Shown: in pieces, positions 26,225 through 33,492 of the stretch
How the letters are laid out: each line of letters begins with the position of its first letter
Numbering within the stretch: the stretch's first letter is position 1
Source: Gammaproteobacteria bacterium
GTDB lineage: Bacteria > Pseudomonadota > Gammaproteobacteria > Burkholderiales > Burkholderiaceae_C
Assembly: GCA_018820395.1 (NCBI GenBank)
Contig: JAHJOG010000290.1
Span: 1 to 33,492, forward strand
DNA length: 33,492 nucleotides
Direction: 5' to 3'
Made by a program: the position numbers and the translations under genes
Notes under the pieces: model-generated
Told to the model about the DNA's origin: nothing
The model's database searches: none
What the model saw: the letters and a program-made list of their open reading frames with translations, nothing else

Positions 26225-27282
26225 GCGATGTGTCCGTATTGAACGAAACACCGCAGGCTTCGGCACAGAGCGCACCCATCCCTTCGCGGCTCTCGTCGCT
26301 GTCCTGGTCGAGCGTGGCGCTGGTGTTGCTTGCCGTGGTTGCGCTGGTGGCACTGATCGTCGCGCTGGCGCTCTGGCAGCGGCTCAATGGCATCCAAGAG
26401 CAACTGGCGCGCCAGAGTGCGGACGCCATCGCCCAATCGATGGAAGCGCGCACGCTCGCCCGGGAGTCGCGCGAGGTGGTGCGCGACACGGCGGCTCGGC
26501 TCGCCTTGGCCGAAACGCGGGTGGCCGAGGTGGCACTGCAGCGGTCGCAACTCGAAGAGCTGATGCAAAGCCTGTCACGCTCGCGCGACGAAAACCTGGT
26601 GGTGGACGTCGAATCTGCCGTTCGGCTCGCGCTTCAGCAAGCCCAGGCGACCGGCAACGTCCAGCCACTGCTGGCGGCGATGAGAGCCGGCGAACTGCGC
26701 ATCGAGCGAGCCGCGCAACCTCGCCTCGCGCCGCTGCAGCGCGCCATGCAGCGCGACGCAGACCGGCTTCGCAGCAACATCAGTGCAGACACCGGACAGG
26801 CCCTGGAAAAGCTCGACGAACTCATGCGCGGTGTCGACGACCTGCCGCCTGTGAATGCGGTGGCGATGCGGGGCTCGGGCTTGAATCCCTGGCAGCCTGA
26901 AGCGATCCCGGCCGATGCGCCTTGGTGGGAGCGGCTGTTATTGACCATTCGCGGTGAGGCCCGATCGCTCGTCCGGGTCGGGCGGATCGAACGGCCCGAA
27001 TCCATTCTGCTCACGCCGGATCAGACGTTTTTCCTGCGTGAAAATCTGAAGCTCAAGCTCCTCAATGCGCGGCTCGCGCTGCTTTCGCGGCAGGTGGACA
27101 CGGCGCGCAACGAGCTGTCGACTGTCAACGCAGCGCTCAATCGCTATTTCGATCCCGCCTCGCGCAAGGTGCAGGCCGCCGCGACACTCGTGCAACAACT
27201 CCAGGGGCAGATCAAGACGACCGAGCCGCCTCGCATCGATGACACGATGGCCGCCCTGGCGACGGCTGCCGCCGGACGCTAG
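26221..27282 (+). CDS. hemX: HemX family membrane protein
   Basis: A 353-residue inner-membrane protein of the HemX family. The family name includes uroporphyrinogen-III C-methyltransferase, but this protein lacks any S-adenosylmethionine-binding domain and its role is unclear. After a short cytoplasmic N-terminus (SDVSVLNETPQASAQSA) there is one membrane helix, about residues 30-52 (SVALVLLAVVALVALIVALA), then a long coiled-coil-like stretch rich in Gln, Ala and Arg (about 55-110). The C-terminal half includes PWWERLLLTIRGEARSLVRV and FLRENLKLKLLNARLALLSR, which are characteristic of HemX. The ATGA overlap with hemD fixes the start; the same frame stays open upstream within hemD. Confidence 0.92.
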   Translation: MSDVSVLNETPQASAQSAPIPSRLSSLSWSSVALVLLAVVALVALIVALALWQRLNGIQEQLARQSADAIAQSMEARTLARESREVVRDTAARLALAETRVAEVALQRSQLEELMQSLSRSRDENLVVDVESAVRLALQQAQATGNVQPLLAAMRAGELRIERAAQPRLAPLQRAMQRDADRLRSNISADTGQALEKLDELMRGVDDLPPVNAVAMRGSGLNPWQPEAIPADAPWWERLLLTIRGEARSLVRVGRIERPESILLTPDQTFFLRENLKLKLLNARLALLSRQVDTARNELSTVNAALNRYFDPASRKVQAAATLVQQLQGQIKTTEPPRIDDTMAALATAAAGR

Positions 27283-27284
27283 CC

Positions 27285-28568
27285 ATGCGAGCTGCGCTTT
27301 GGCTCCTCGCCCTTTTCGGCATTGCGGCGGCAGTGGCGCTCTTTGCGGGCAACAACCAGGGAACGATCACCGTCTTCTGGCCGCCTTGGCGCGTCGACCT
27401 GTCCCTCAATCTCGTCCTTCTGCTGCTGACAGGCGCTTTCGCGCTGCTTCATTTCGCTTTGCGGGGGTTGTCGGCTCTCTTCTCGCTGCCGAAGCAGGCC
27501 CGGCAATGGCGCACCCAGCAGAAAGAGCGTGCACTCCATGCGGCGCTGCTCGATGCGCTGTCGCAGCTGCTCGCAGGGCGCTTTTCGCGCGCGCGACGGT
27601 CGGCCCTTGCTGCGCTTGCCCAGGAGCGAACCTTCGCCGCGCTCGAAGGGCACCTGCCGCATGCACAGCAGGTGCGGGTCCTGTCGCACCTTCTTGCGGC
27701 CGAAAGTGCGCAGGCTCTTCAGGACAGGCCCGCGCGCGAGGCCCATTTGCAGCAGGCGCTGAACGAAAGTGCAGTTCAGGGGGTGATGGGCAGTCCGGAA
27801 ACACGGGAAGGCGTGCAACTTCGCGCCGCGCGGTGGTCGCTTGACGACCGAGACGCGCCAGCCGCACTGGCGCGTCTCGAAGACCTACCGCAGGGCGCCC
27901 AACGTCGCACCCTGGCGCTGCGGTTGCGACTGAAGGCGGCTCGACTGGACCGACGAACGCTCGAGGCGCTCGAGACGGCGCGGCTGCTGGCCAAGCATCG
28001 CGCCTTTTCGGACGCGGCAGCGCGCAGCATCGTGCGCGGCTTGGCGACCGAATTGCTGTCGGGGGCGCACGATCCGACTCAGCTCCTGCGCGCCTGGGCA
28101 AAACTCGAAACCGCCGAGCGCGAGATGCCCGAGGTGGCGATCCACGCCGCACAGCGGCTCGTCGCGCTGGACGGCGACCTTGCATTGGCGCGCGCCTGGC
28201 TGCTCCCTGCCTGGGAATCGATGGTCGCTCATCCCAACTCGCTGAGCGAGGCGTTGCGGATCAAGCTGGCGCTTGCGCTGGATGCCGGCCTGGACTCGGT
28301 CGACGCAGAATGGCTGGCGCGCATCGAGGCCGCCCAGCTGAGCAACCCGCGGGATCCGTATCTGCAATACCTTGCCGGTATGGCTTGCATGAAGCGCCAG
28401 CTGTGGGGCAAATCGCAGCAACTCTTGACGCAGGCGGGACTCGCCTTGCAAAAGGGCGACCTGCATCGACGCGTCTGGCAGGCCTTGGCCCAGCTTGCTG
28501 AGGCCAGGGACGACTTCGAGGAAGCGTCCGCCGCATGGAAACGAGCGGCCCGGGACGACAGCATTTGA
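27285..28568 (+). CDS. hemY: HemY family TPR membrane protein
   Basis: A 427-residue inner-membrane protein of the HemY_N family, associated with hemCDX; despite the name it is not protoporphyrinogen oxidase of the Gram-positive HemY type. Two N-terminal helices are visible (WLLALFGIAAAVALFAGN and LNLVLLLLTGAFALLHFALR). The remainder is alpha-helical with tetratricopeptide-like repeats, for example AESAQALQDRPAREAHLQQA and DLHRRVWQALAQLAEARDDF. It starts two nt after hemX. It may organise or couple tetrapyrrole enzymes at the membrane, which is a family-level suggestion only. It is last of the hem operon; a hairpin follows at 28592-28610. Confidence 0.94.
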   Translation: MRAALWLLALFGIAAAVALFAGNNQGTITVFWPPWRVDLSLNLVLLLLTGAFALLHFALRGLSALFSLPKQARQWRTQQKERALHAALLDALSQLLAGRFSRARRSALAALAQERTFAALEGHLPHAQQVRVLSHLLAAESAQALQDRPAREAHLQQALNESAVQGVMGSPETREGVQLRAARWSLDDRDAPAALARLEDLPQGAQRRTLALRLRLKAARLDRRTLEALETARLLAKHRAFSDAAARSIVRGLATELLSGAHDPTQLLRAWAKLETAEREMPEVAIHAAQRLVALDGDLALARAWLLPAWESMVAHPNSLSEALRIKLALALDAGLDSVDAEWLARIEAAQLSNPRDPYLQYLAGMACMKRQLWGKSQQLLTQAGLALQKGDLHRRVWQALAQLAEARDDFEEASAAWKRAARDDSI

Positions 28569-28591
28569 GCATCGCGCATGGTAAGGTCTGG

Positions 28592-28610
28592 CGCTATCTA
28601 TTTGATAGCG
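28592..28610. repeat. GCTATC...GATAGC hairpin, possible dispersed repeat or terminator
   Basis: CGCTATC (28592-28598), a TATTT loop, then GATAGCG (28604-28610): a perfect 7-bp stem 24 nt after the hemY stop. I recall GCTATC/GATAGC hairpins as frequent intergenic repeats in Comamonadaceae genomes. There is no T-run, so it would be an atypical terminator. Confidence 0.45.
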
Positions 28611-28618
28611 TACCGAGC

Positions 28619-28650
28619 TGAGCCTCTCTACCTTCGTTCTGTCAGGCTCA
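28619..28650. terminator. Second hairpin after hemY
   Basis: TGAGCCT (28619-28625) pairs with AGGCTCA (28644-28650) across an 18-nt pyrimidine-rich loop. It may contribute to ending hem transcription. No T-run follows. Confidence 0.3.
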
Positions 28651-28716
28651 CCCAGGGGCGGTGCCGTGAATATGTCGCGCTTTCTCCAGGCCGAATGGAA
28701 TAAGCCGACAAACGAA

Positions 28717-28745
28717 TTGAGTCAAATGTACTCATGAGGTACAGT
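28717..28745 (+). promoter_or_regulatory. Candidate sigma-70 promoter of the wza-wzb-wzc operon
   Basis: TTGAGT (28717-28722), exactly 17 nt, then TACAGT (28740-28745); each hexamer matches four of six consensus bases. Transcription would start near 28752, about 32 nt before the GTG of wza. The spacer contains the first copy of a 13-bp direct repeat, and the -10 overlaps an inverted repeat. Confidence 0.45.
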
Positions 28746-28770
28746 CGTAACTGTTTGCAAAAGTACTCAT
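28723..28770. repeat. 13-bp direct repeats flanking an inverted repeat at the wza promoter
   Basis: CAAATGTACTCAT (28723-28735) and CAAAAGTACTCAT (28758-28770) match at 12 of 13 positions with a 35-bp period. Between them ACAGT-CGTA-ACTGT (28741-28754) is an inverted repeat centred within about one base of the midpoint of the two copies. They overlay the promoter spacer, the -10/start region and the leader, so they look like regulator binding sites. Confidence 0.5.
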
Positions 28771-28783
28771 TCAGAGTCATGCC

Positions 28784-29953
28784 GTGGAGTTGGGTTTGAA
28801 ACGTTTTCTATTACATGTCGCTGTGCTGGCTGGTGCATCCGTGCTGTTGCAGGCCTGTGCTCCCTTGGCTCCAGGCTTCCGTTCGGCGAGCAACGACGCC
28901 GAGCAGGCCGTGTCTCCGTCGGGCTTTGCAAGTCCGGGCATCGATCCGCCGCCGCCGGGTGCGCTGACCGAGATCACGCCTCAGCTCATCAATGCGCAGC
29001 GCGCCGCCACCGCCAACACGACGATCAATCCGGACGTGAAGGGCCTGATGGGGACCACCCAGCCGTACAAGATCGGCGTGGGCGACGTGATCGGCATCGT
29101 GGTCTACGACCACCCCGAGATTGTCTTCAGTGCGACGCCCGCGACGACCGTGGCCGACCAGGCCAGCGTGTCTCCCGCCCCGGGTTTCATCGTTTCGAGC
29201 ACCGGACAGCTGAGCTTTCCCTATGTTGACGGCCTCAAGGTCGAAGGCATGACGGTGCAGGAGCTCGAAGGTGCGCTGGTGAAGCGGCTCGCGCGTGTCT
29301 TCAAGGACCCGCAGCTGAGCGTTCGAGTGATGGCGTTTCGTAGCAAGCGCGCCTACATCGAAGGTGAAGTGAGGCAGCCTGGCCTGCTCGTGTTCACCGA
29401 CATTCCGATGACTCTGGCCGAAGCGCTGAATCGGGCAGGCGGGTTGACCGCTGCCGGCGATCGCTCGGCGATCGAACTGACGCGCGACGGCAAGACCACG
29501 CAGCTCGACCTGGTCGCGATGTCCCATGCCGGCATCGACCCGACACGCATCCCCCTGAGGTCGGGCGATATGGTCATGGTTCGCAGCCGCGACGAGGGCA
29601 AGGTCACGGTGATGGGCGAAGTCACGGTGCAGACCGGCATCCTCATGCGCAATGGCCGTCTGAGCCTGAACGATGCGCTCACCGAGGTGGGTGGCGTGAA
29701 CCTCACATCGGCGAATCCGCGTCAGATCTATGTGATCCGCAACGAAGAGAACGGTCAGGCAATCTTCCATCTGGATGCAAGGACGCCCACCGCGCTGGCG
29801 CTCGCCAACGGTTTCGCGTTGCGCCGCAAGGACGTGGTCTATGTCGACCCGGTTCCGCTCGTGCAATGGAACCGTGTGCTCAGCCTGATCCTGCCCACGG
29901 CGACGACGGCCTCCACCTATCGCGCTTTGGACACGAGCAGTGGCGTCCGCTGA
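28784..29953 (+). CDS. wza: Polysaccharide export outer-membrane lipoprotein, Wza family
   Basis: An outer-membrane polysaccharide export protein of 389 residues, expected to form the octameric channel that carries capsule or exopolysaccharide out of the cell. The N-terminus is a lipoprotein signal ending in LLQAC, with Cys25 as the lipid anchor. The Poly_export domain begins at YKIGVGDVIGIVVYDHPEI (about residue 95 on). SLBB domains follow, with RSKRAYIEGEVRQPGLLVF and GKVTVMGEVTVQTGILMRNG. The start is uncertain: GTG at 28784, or TTG at 28796 (MKRFLLHVAVL) which has GGAG six nt upstream. wzb follows after nine nt. A candidate promoter with repeats lies directly upstream. Confidence 0.95.
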   Translation: MELGLKRFLLHVAVLAGASVLLQACAPLAPGFRSASNDAEQAVSPSGFASPGIDPPPPGALTEITPQLINAQRAATANTTINPDVKGLMGTTQPYKIGVGDVIGIVVYDHPEIVFSATPATTVADQASVSPAPGFIVSSTGQLSFPYVDGLKVEGMTVQELEGALVKRLARVFKDPQLSVRVMAFRSKRAYIEGEVRQPGLLVFTDIPMTLAEALNRAGGLTAAGDRSAIELTRDGKTTQLDLVAMSHAGIDPTRIPLRSGDMVMVRSRDEGKVTVMGEVTVQTGILMRNGRLSLNDALTEVGGVNLTSANPRQIYVIRNEENGQAIFHLDARTPTALALANGFALRRKDVVYVDPVPLVQWNRVLSLILPTATTASTYRALDTSSGVR

Positions 29954-29962
29954 TCGATCGAC

Positions 29963-30403
29963 ATGCAGAACGTCCTCGTCGTATGCATCGGCAACATCTG
30001 TCGCAGCCCCATGGCGCAGGCGTTGCTCGAAGCGGCCTTGCCGGGCAGCGACGTCAGTTCTGCCGGTCTGCATGCGATGCACGGTCTGCCGGCAGACCCG
30101 CTTGCCTGCGAACTGATGGCGGAGCGCAGTTTCGATGTCTCGCGCCATCGGGCGCGACAACTCAGCATGGACATGTGCCAGCGCGCCGATCTGATTCTCG
30201 TGATGGATCGCGCGCAGCGGCACGAAATAGAAGATCGCTACCCCTTCGCCATCGGCAAGGTTTTTCGCCTGTGCGAGCACAGCAAGCAGGATGTTCCGGA
30301 CCCGTATCTCGCAGATCGAGAGGTCTTTCGGAAATCGCTTGCGCTCATCGAAGACGGCGCGCAGCAGTGGGCCCAACGCATTTCACGAGTAGCCAGTAGA
30401 TGA
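29963..30403 (+). CDS. wzb: Low-molecular-weight protein tyrosine phosphatase, Wzb family
   Basis: A cytoplasmic phosphatase of 146 residues expected to dephosphorylate the Wzc kinase encoded next, cycling polymer synthesis and export. The signature loop is VCIGNICRSPMAQALLE, with the CX5R active site as Cys8 and Arg14, and the general acid Asp in DVPDPYLAD. Cys13 next to the catalytic loop is common in this family. It starts nine nt after wza and overlaps the wzc start as ATGA, so the three genes are co-expressed. The length and motifs are typical of Wzb/Etp rather than of arsenate reductases. Confidence 0.95.
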   Translation: MQNVLVVCIGNICRSPMAQALLEAALPGSDVSSAGLHAMHGLPADPLACELMAERSFDVSRHRARQLSMDMCQRADLILVMDRAQRHEIEDRYPFAIGKVFRLCEHSKQDVPDPYLADREVFRKSLALIEDGAQQWAQRISRVASR

Positions 30404-32655
30404 ATTCCACCCTCATTCCCCAGAACCCTCCCAACCAGACGAACGCGGCGGAGGACGACGACGATCTCGATCTCGGGCGGTACCTCGAGGTTCTGCTCGA
30501 GAACAAATGGTTGATCGCGGTCATCACGGTGATCGTCTTCGCGCTGGGCACCGCCTATGCGTACATGGAGCGCCCGATCTATCAGTCGAACCTGGTGATC
30601 CAGGTCGAAGACACGACGCCTGGCTCGAACGGCATCCTGGCGCAGGCGGGCGGTCTGGTCGATGTGAAGACGCCTGCCGGCGCCGAGATCGAGATCATCC
30701 GTTCGCGCATGATTGCCGGCCAGGCCGTCGAGGCTGCGAAGCTCTACATCGCTGCGACCCCTCGCTACATCCCGTACATCGGCGGGTGGCTCGCGCGGCG
30801 GTCGAACGGCCTTTCGGATCCGGGTTTTCTCTGGTGGGACGGCTATGTGTCGGGCCAGGAACGCATCACGGTCAGCCAGTTCGACGTGCCGTCGGAAATG
30901 CAGTCGGGCCTGTTCACGTTGACTGCCAAAGGCAATGGCCAGTACTCACTCGACTACCCCGGCTGGCCCCAGCCGCTCGAAGGCACGGTCGGCACGCTGC
31001 TGAAGGGGCAGACCCCGGTCGGACCCGTTGAAATGATGGTGAGTGATCTGGCCGGCAAGCCGGGAGCACTTTTCAACGTCTATCGCTTTGCCAAGCTTCC
31101 GACGACGATCGCGCTCCAGTCCAGTCTGATCCTTGCCGAGCGCGGCAAGACCAGCGGCATCATCGACGTGTCGTTGCAGGACCCGGATCCGTACAAGGCG
31201 ACGCGCGTTCTCAATGCGGTCGGTCAGCAATACGTCAATCAGAACGTCGAGCGCAAGTCGGAAGAGGCGCAGAAGACGCTGGCGTTCCTCGATGTGCAGC
31301 TTCCGCTGTTCAAGCGGCAGCTCGAAGCCTCGGAAGAGGCCTACAACCGCTTCCGTAACGAGAAGGGCACGGTCTCCTTCAACGACGAAGCGTCGTTGAT
31401 CCTCGGCCAGGCCGTCGACCGCCAGACCAAGCTGCTGGACGCGCAACAGCGGCGTCGCGAACTCGAAAGCCGTTTCACGTCGTCGCACCCCGCAGTGCAG
31501 ACGCTCGACTCGCAGATCGCGGCATTGAAGGCCGACATGGGCGCCATTCAGTCACGCATCAAGGGACTGCCGGCGATCCAGCAGGACGCCGTGCGCCTGG
31601 AGCGCGACGTGAAGGTCAACACCGAGCTCTATCAGTCGCTGCTCAACAATGCCCTGCAGTTGCGTTTGGTGAAAGAAGGCAAGGTCGGCAACGTCCGCAT
31701 CCTCGACGAGGCCGTCGTTCCGCGCGCGCCTGTCAAACCCAACCGCAAGGTCATCATGGCTGCGGCGCTGGCGCTGGGCCTGTTTCTCGGCCTGGTGGTC
31801 GCGTTCATCAGGAACTCGTTCGTCGAGCAGAGCATTCGCGATCCGCATGAGGTCGAAGCCAACAGCGGTCTGCCCGTGTTCTCGACCATCCCGTTGAGTC
31901 CCGCACAGACCGCCATCGCCAAGCGCCGGCTGACCGGTGCCACGGGTGTCCGCTTGCTGGCCATCGAGAATCCCGACGATCCGGCGGTCGAAAGCATGCG
32001 CAGCCTGCGCACCGCGATGCAGTTCGCCATGCTCGAATCGCCCAACAACCGAGTGCTGATTTCGGGACCCACGCCGGGTGTGGGGAAGAGCTTCGTTTCG
32101 GCCAACTTCGCAGCGCTGATGGCCGCCGCTGGCAAGCGCACGCTGATGATCGACGCCGACCTCCGCCGCGGCCATGCACACCAGTATTTCGGTCTCCAAC
32201 GCCATGGCGGCCTGTCCGAACTGATCGCGGGTAGCCTGACGGTTCAGCAGACCGTGCACCGGCAAGTCGTGCCCAACCTGGACTTTCTGGCGACCGGCCA
32301 GCTGCCTCCCAACCCGGCAGAACTGCTGGTGTCGGAGTCGTTCAAGTCCATCCTGGAGAAGCTTTCCGAACAGTACGACCTGGTGGTGATCGACACGCCG
32401 CCGGTGCTCGTGGCTGCCGACACTTCCACGGTGGCAACGCATGCCGGTACGGTGCTGCTCGTGGCGCGGGCCGACGAATCGACGATGGGTGAGCTCAAGG
32501 AAAGCACGCGTCGCTTGGCCATGACCGGCAAGGCGGCAACGGGCGTGCTGCTCAACGCCATGAACGTCGGCCGCCGTTCGTATGCTGCCCACAAATACGG
32601 GCGCTATCGGTACACGAGCTACAACTACGAAAGCATCCTGCCTGAAGAGCAGTGA
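30400..32655 (+). CDS. wzc: Polysaccharide co-polymerase and tyrosine autokinase, Wzc family
   Basis: An inner-membrane BY-kinase of 751 residues that regulates polysaccharide chain length and export with Wza and Wzb. The order is: Wzz domain start LGRYLEVLLENKWLIAVI with the first helix at about residues 38-57, a long periplasmic region with coiled-coil segments (about 280-420), and a second helix near KVIMAAALALGLFLGLVVAF preceded by the proline-rich APVKPN. The cytoplasmic kinase domain has Walker A SGPTPGVGKSF (Lys about 563), Walker A' TLMIDADLRRG and Walker B VVIDTPPVL. The C-terminal tyrosine cluster has six Tyr (728, 733, 736, 738, 741, 743), the autophosphorylation tail. It overlaps wzb by ATGA and ends 39 bp before a convergent glycosyltransferase stop. 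Confidence 0.97.
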   Translation: MNSTLIPQNPPNQTNAAEDDDDLDLGRYLEVLLENKWLIAVITVIVFALGTAYAYMERPIYQSNLVIQVEDTTPGSNGILAQAGGLVDVKTPAGAEIEIIRSRMIAGQAVEAAKLYIAATPRYIPYIGGWLARRSNGLSDPGFLWWDGYVSGQERITVSQFDVPSEMQSGLFTLTAKGNGQYSLDYPGWPQPLEGTVGTLLKGQTPVGPVEMMVSDLAGKPGALFNVYRFAKLPTTIALQSSLILAERGKTSGIIDVSLQDPDPYKATRVLNAVGQQYVNQNVERKSEEAQKTLAFLDVQLPLFKRQLEASEEAYNRFRNEKGTVSFNDEASLILGQAVDRQTKLLDAQQRRRELESRFTSSHPAVQTLDSQIAALKADMGAIQSRIKGLPAIQQDAVRLERDVKVNTELYQSLLNNALQLRLVKEGKVGNVRILDEAVVPRAPVKPNRKVIMAAALALGLFLGLVVAFIRNSFVEQSIRDPHEVEANSGLPVFSTIPLSPAQTAIAKRRLTGATGVRLLAIENPDDPAVESMRSLRTAMQFAMLESPNNRVLISGPTPGVGKSFVSANFAALMAAAGKRTLMIDADLRRGHAHQYFGLQRHGGLSELIAGSLTVQQTVHRQVVPNLDFLATGQLPPNPAELLVSESFKSILEKLSEQYDLVVIDTPPVLVAADTSTVATHAGTVLLVARADESTMGELKESTRRLAMTGKAATGVLLNAMNVGRRSYAAHKYGRYRYTSYNYESILPEEQ

Positions 32656-32665
32656 TCGGCAAGCG

Positions 32666-32683
32666 GCGGGGCGTCTGCCCCGC
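32666..32683. terminator. Hairpin between convergent wzc and glycosyltransferase
   Basis: GCGGGGC (32666-32672), a GTCT loop, GCCCCGC (32677-32683): a strong 7-bp GC stem placed between two convergent stops. It could terminate both directions, although no T-run follows. Confidence 0.45.
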
Positions 32684-32694
32684 GCGTCGAGTGC

Positions 32695-33492
32695 TCAGTT
32701 GCGGGGGCGTTCGGCGATGCAGGCTTGCAAGTCGCGTTCGAATTGCGCCAGGACGGCATCGCGATCGAATTTCTGTTCGGCATAGGCCCGAGCGCGCAGC
32801 CCGAGTTCTCGACGAAGTTCGGGTTGCGAGGCGAGCGCCTCAACAGCGGTGGCAAAGGCTGGGGGGTCGTCCGGCGGCACTACTTTCCCACAGGACGCCA
32901 CCACCTGGCCCAACTCGGTGTGGGCATGGGCACCGGCGACCACCGGGCGGCCGCTGCTGAGCATGCCCGTGAGCTTCGAGGGCATGACCAGGTCGGCGGC
33001 ATCCGCACGCTGCGGCAAGAGATGAATGTCGGCCAGGCCCAGTAGATCGCCGAGGCGCTCGACCGGCTGCAGGTCCAGGAAGAGGACGTTGCGCAGTGGC
33101 GCGCACCGCTTCATCAGATCTTCGCGGCCGGCACCGGTGCCGCAGAACACGAACTGGATGTCCTTCCTGTCCTTGAGCAGATCGGCAATGTCGGCAAGAA
33201 GCTCGAGTCCTTGCTTTCCGCCCATGTTGCCGGAATAGAGGGCCACCACGGTGTCCGGCGGAATGCCTAGCTCGCTTCGGTAGGGACTGGGCGCTTTCAA
33301 CGGTCGAATGGCCGACACGTCGGCCCAGTTGGGAAGCGACACGAGTCGCTCGGCGAGCGTGCCTTTGCTGCTCGCGCGCTCGAGCATGCGCAGAGAAATC
33401 GTGGAGATGCGGTCGAAGCGGCGCATCAAGCTCCCTTCCGCCCGCGTCACCCACTTTCGCAGGCGCGCGCCCTTCAGCATCCCGAGTTCGAA
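32695..33492 (-). CDS. WcaI-like family 4 glycosyltransferase (partial, N-terminus outside window)
   Basis: The C-terminal part (about 265 residues) of a GT-B glycosyltransferase resembling the WcaI group used in colanic-acid-like exopolysaccharide synthesis. The frame stays open through the right edge (FELGMLKGARLRKW at the boundary), so the ATG at 33480 is internal rather than the start. Visible elements are FDRISTISLRMLE, the second Rossmann domain VVALYSGNMGGKQGLELLAD and FVFCGTGAGRED. The family pattern LLPQRADAADLVMPSKLTGM replaces the usual EX7E loop, followed by GRPVVAGA. It converges on wzc, which suggests a second polysaccharide transcription unit running toward the wza-wzc operon from the right. 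The sugar is unknown. Confidence 0.9.
   Translation of the reverse strand, partial: FELGMLKGARLRKWVTRAEGSLMRRFDRISTISLRMLERASSKGTLAERLVSLPNWADVSAIRPLKAPSPYRSELGIPPDTVVALYSGNMGGKQGLELLADIADLLKDRKDIQFVFCGTGAGREDLMKRCAPLRNVLFLDLQPVERLGDLLGLADIHLLPQRADAADLVMPSKLTGMLSSGRPVVAGAHAHTELGQVVASCGKVVPPDDPPAFATAVEALASQPELRRELGLRARAYAEQKFDRDAVLAQFERDLQACIAERPRN

Larger units (their letters stand above)
28569..28783. other. hemY-wza intergenic control region
   Basis: A 215-bp region with two hairpins after hemY (28592-28610 and 28619-28650), then a candidate sigma-70 promoter with repeats upstream of wza. No gene is seen. The stretch 28651-28716 shows nothing I can name. Confidence 0.6.

Noticed and set aside
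28811..30376. A 521-codon minus-strand frame opposite wza and wzb
   Set aside because: Antisense shadow of two clearly recognised genes with no family match.

Overview
This is a gene-dense, high-GC window of about 33.5 kb from a Gram-negative chromosome. Gene content and order point to Burkholderiales, most likely Comamonadaceae (Variovorax-like). The clues are the argH / algZ-algR / hemC-hemD-hemX-hemY block, a GCTATC...GATAGC intergenic hairpin of a kind I recall from that family, and the style of the exopolysaccharide genes. The genus is an inference. I see no rRNA, tRNA, CRISPR array, insertion sequence or phage gene, and no clearly broken gene. Two genes run off the window edges: pbpC on the left and a glycosyltransferase on the right.

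Layout: (1) 1-8178, minus strand: a tight four-gene unit in transcription order alpha-2-macroglobulin, DUF2277 protein, PaaI-type thioesterase, penicillin-binding protein 1C. (2) 8264-11457: a glycosyltransferase and an OpgC-type membrane acyltransferase on the plus strand, convergent with a secreted SGNH hydrolase. (3) 11518-13593: an ECF sigma factor and its RskA-type anti-sigma factor on the minus strand, divergent from a DUF3455 lipoprotein, with a SigK-like candidate promoter between them. (4) 13612-16827, minus strand: a family 2 glycosyltransferase, UDP-glucuronate decarboxylase and UDP-glucose dehydrogenase, giving UDP-glucuronate and UDP-xylose for surface polysaccharide. (5) 17044-28568: argH divergent from algZ-algR-AI-2E transporter, then ppc on the opposite strand, then hemC-hemD-hemX-hemY. 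The argH/algZ/algR/hem order matches the Pseudomonas locus, with two genes inserted. (6) 28784 to the end: a wza-wzb-wzc exopolysaccharide export and tyrosine-phosphorylation operon, convergent with a WcaI-like glycosyltransferase.

Themes: much of the accessory content concerns the envelope. It covers periplasmic defence and peptidoglycan repair (A2M/PBP1C), glycan modification (GT, OpgC, SGNH), envelope sensing (ECF/anti-sigma, AlgZ/AlgR) and polysaccharide synthesis and export. The most interesting non-coding signals are a symmetric set of repeats over the wza promoter, a SigK-type promoter upstream of the ECF gene, an inverted repeat upstream of the GT2-uxs-ugd operon, and a 14-bp palindrome between argH and algZ. 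I found no clearly new biological system. The best candidates for new biology are the four-gene A2M operon and the wza control region.
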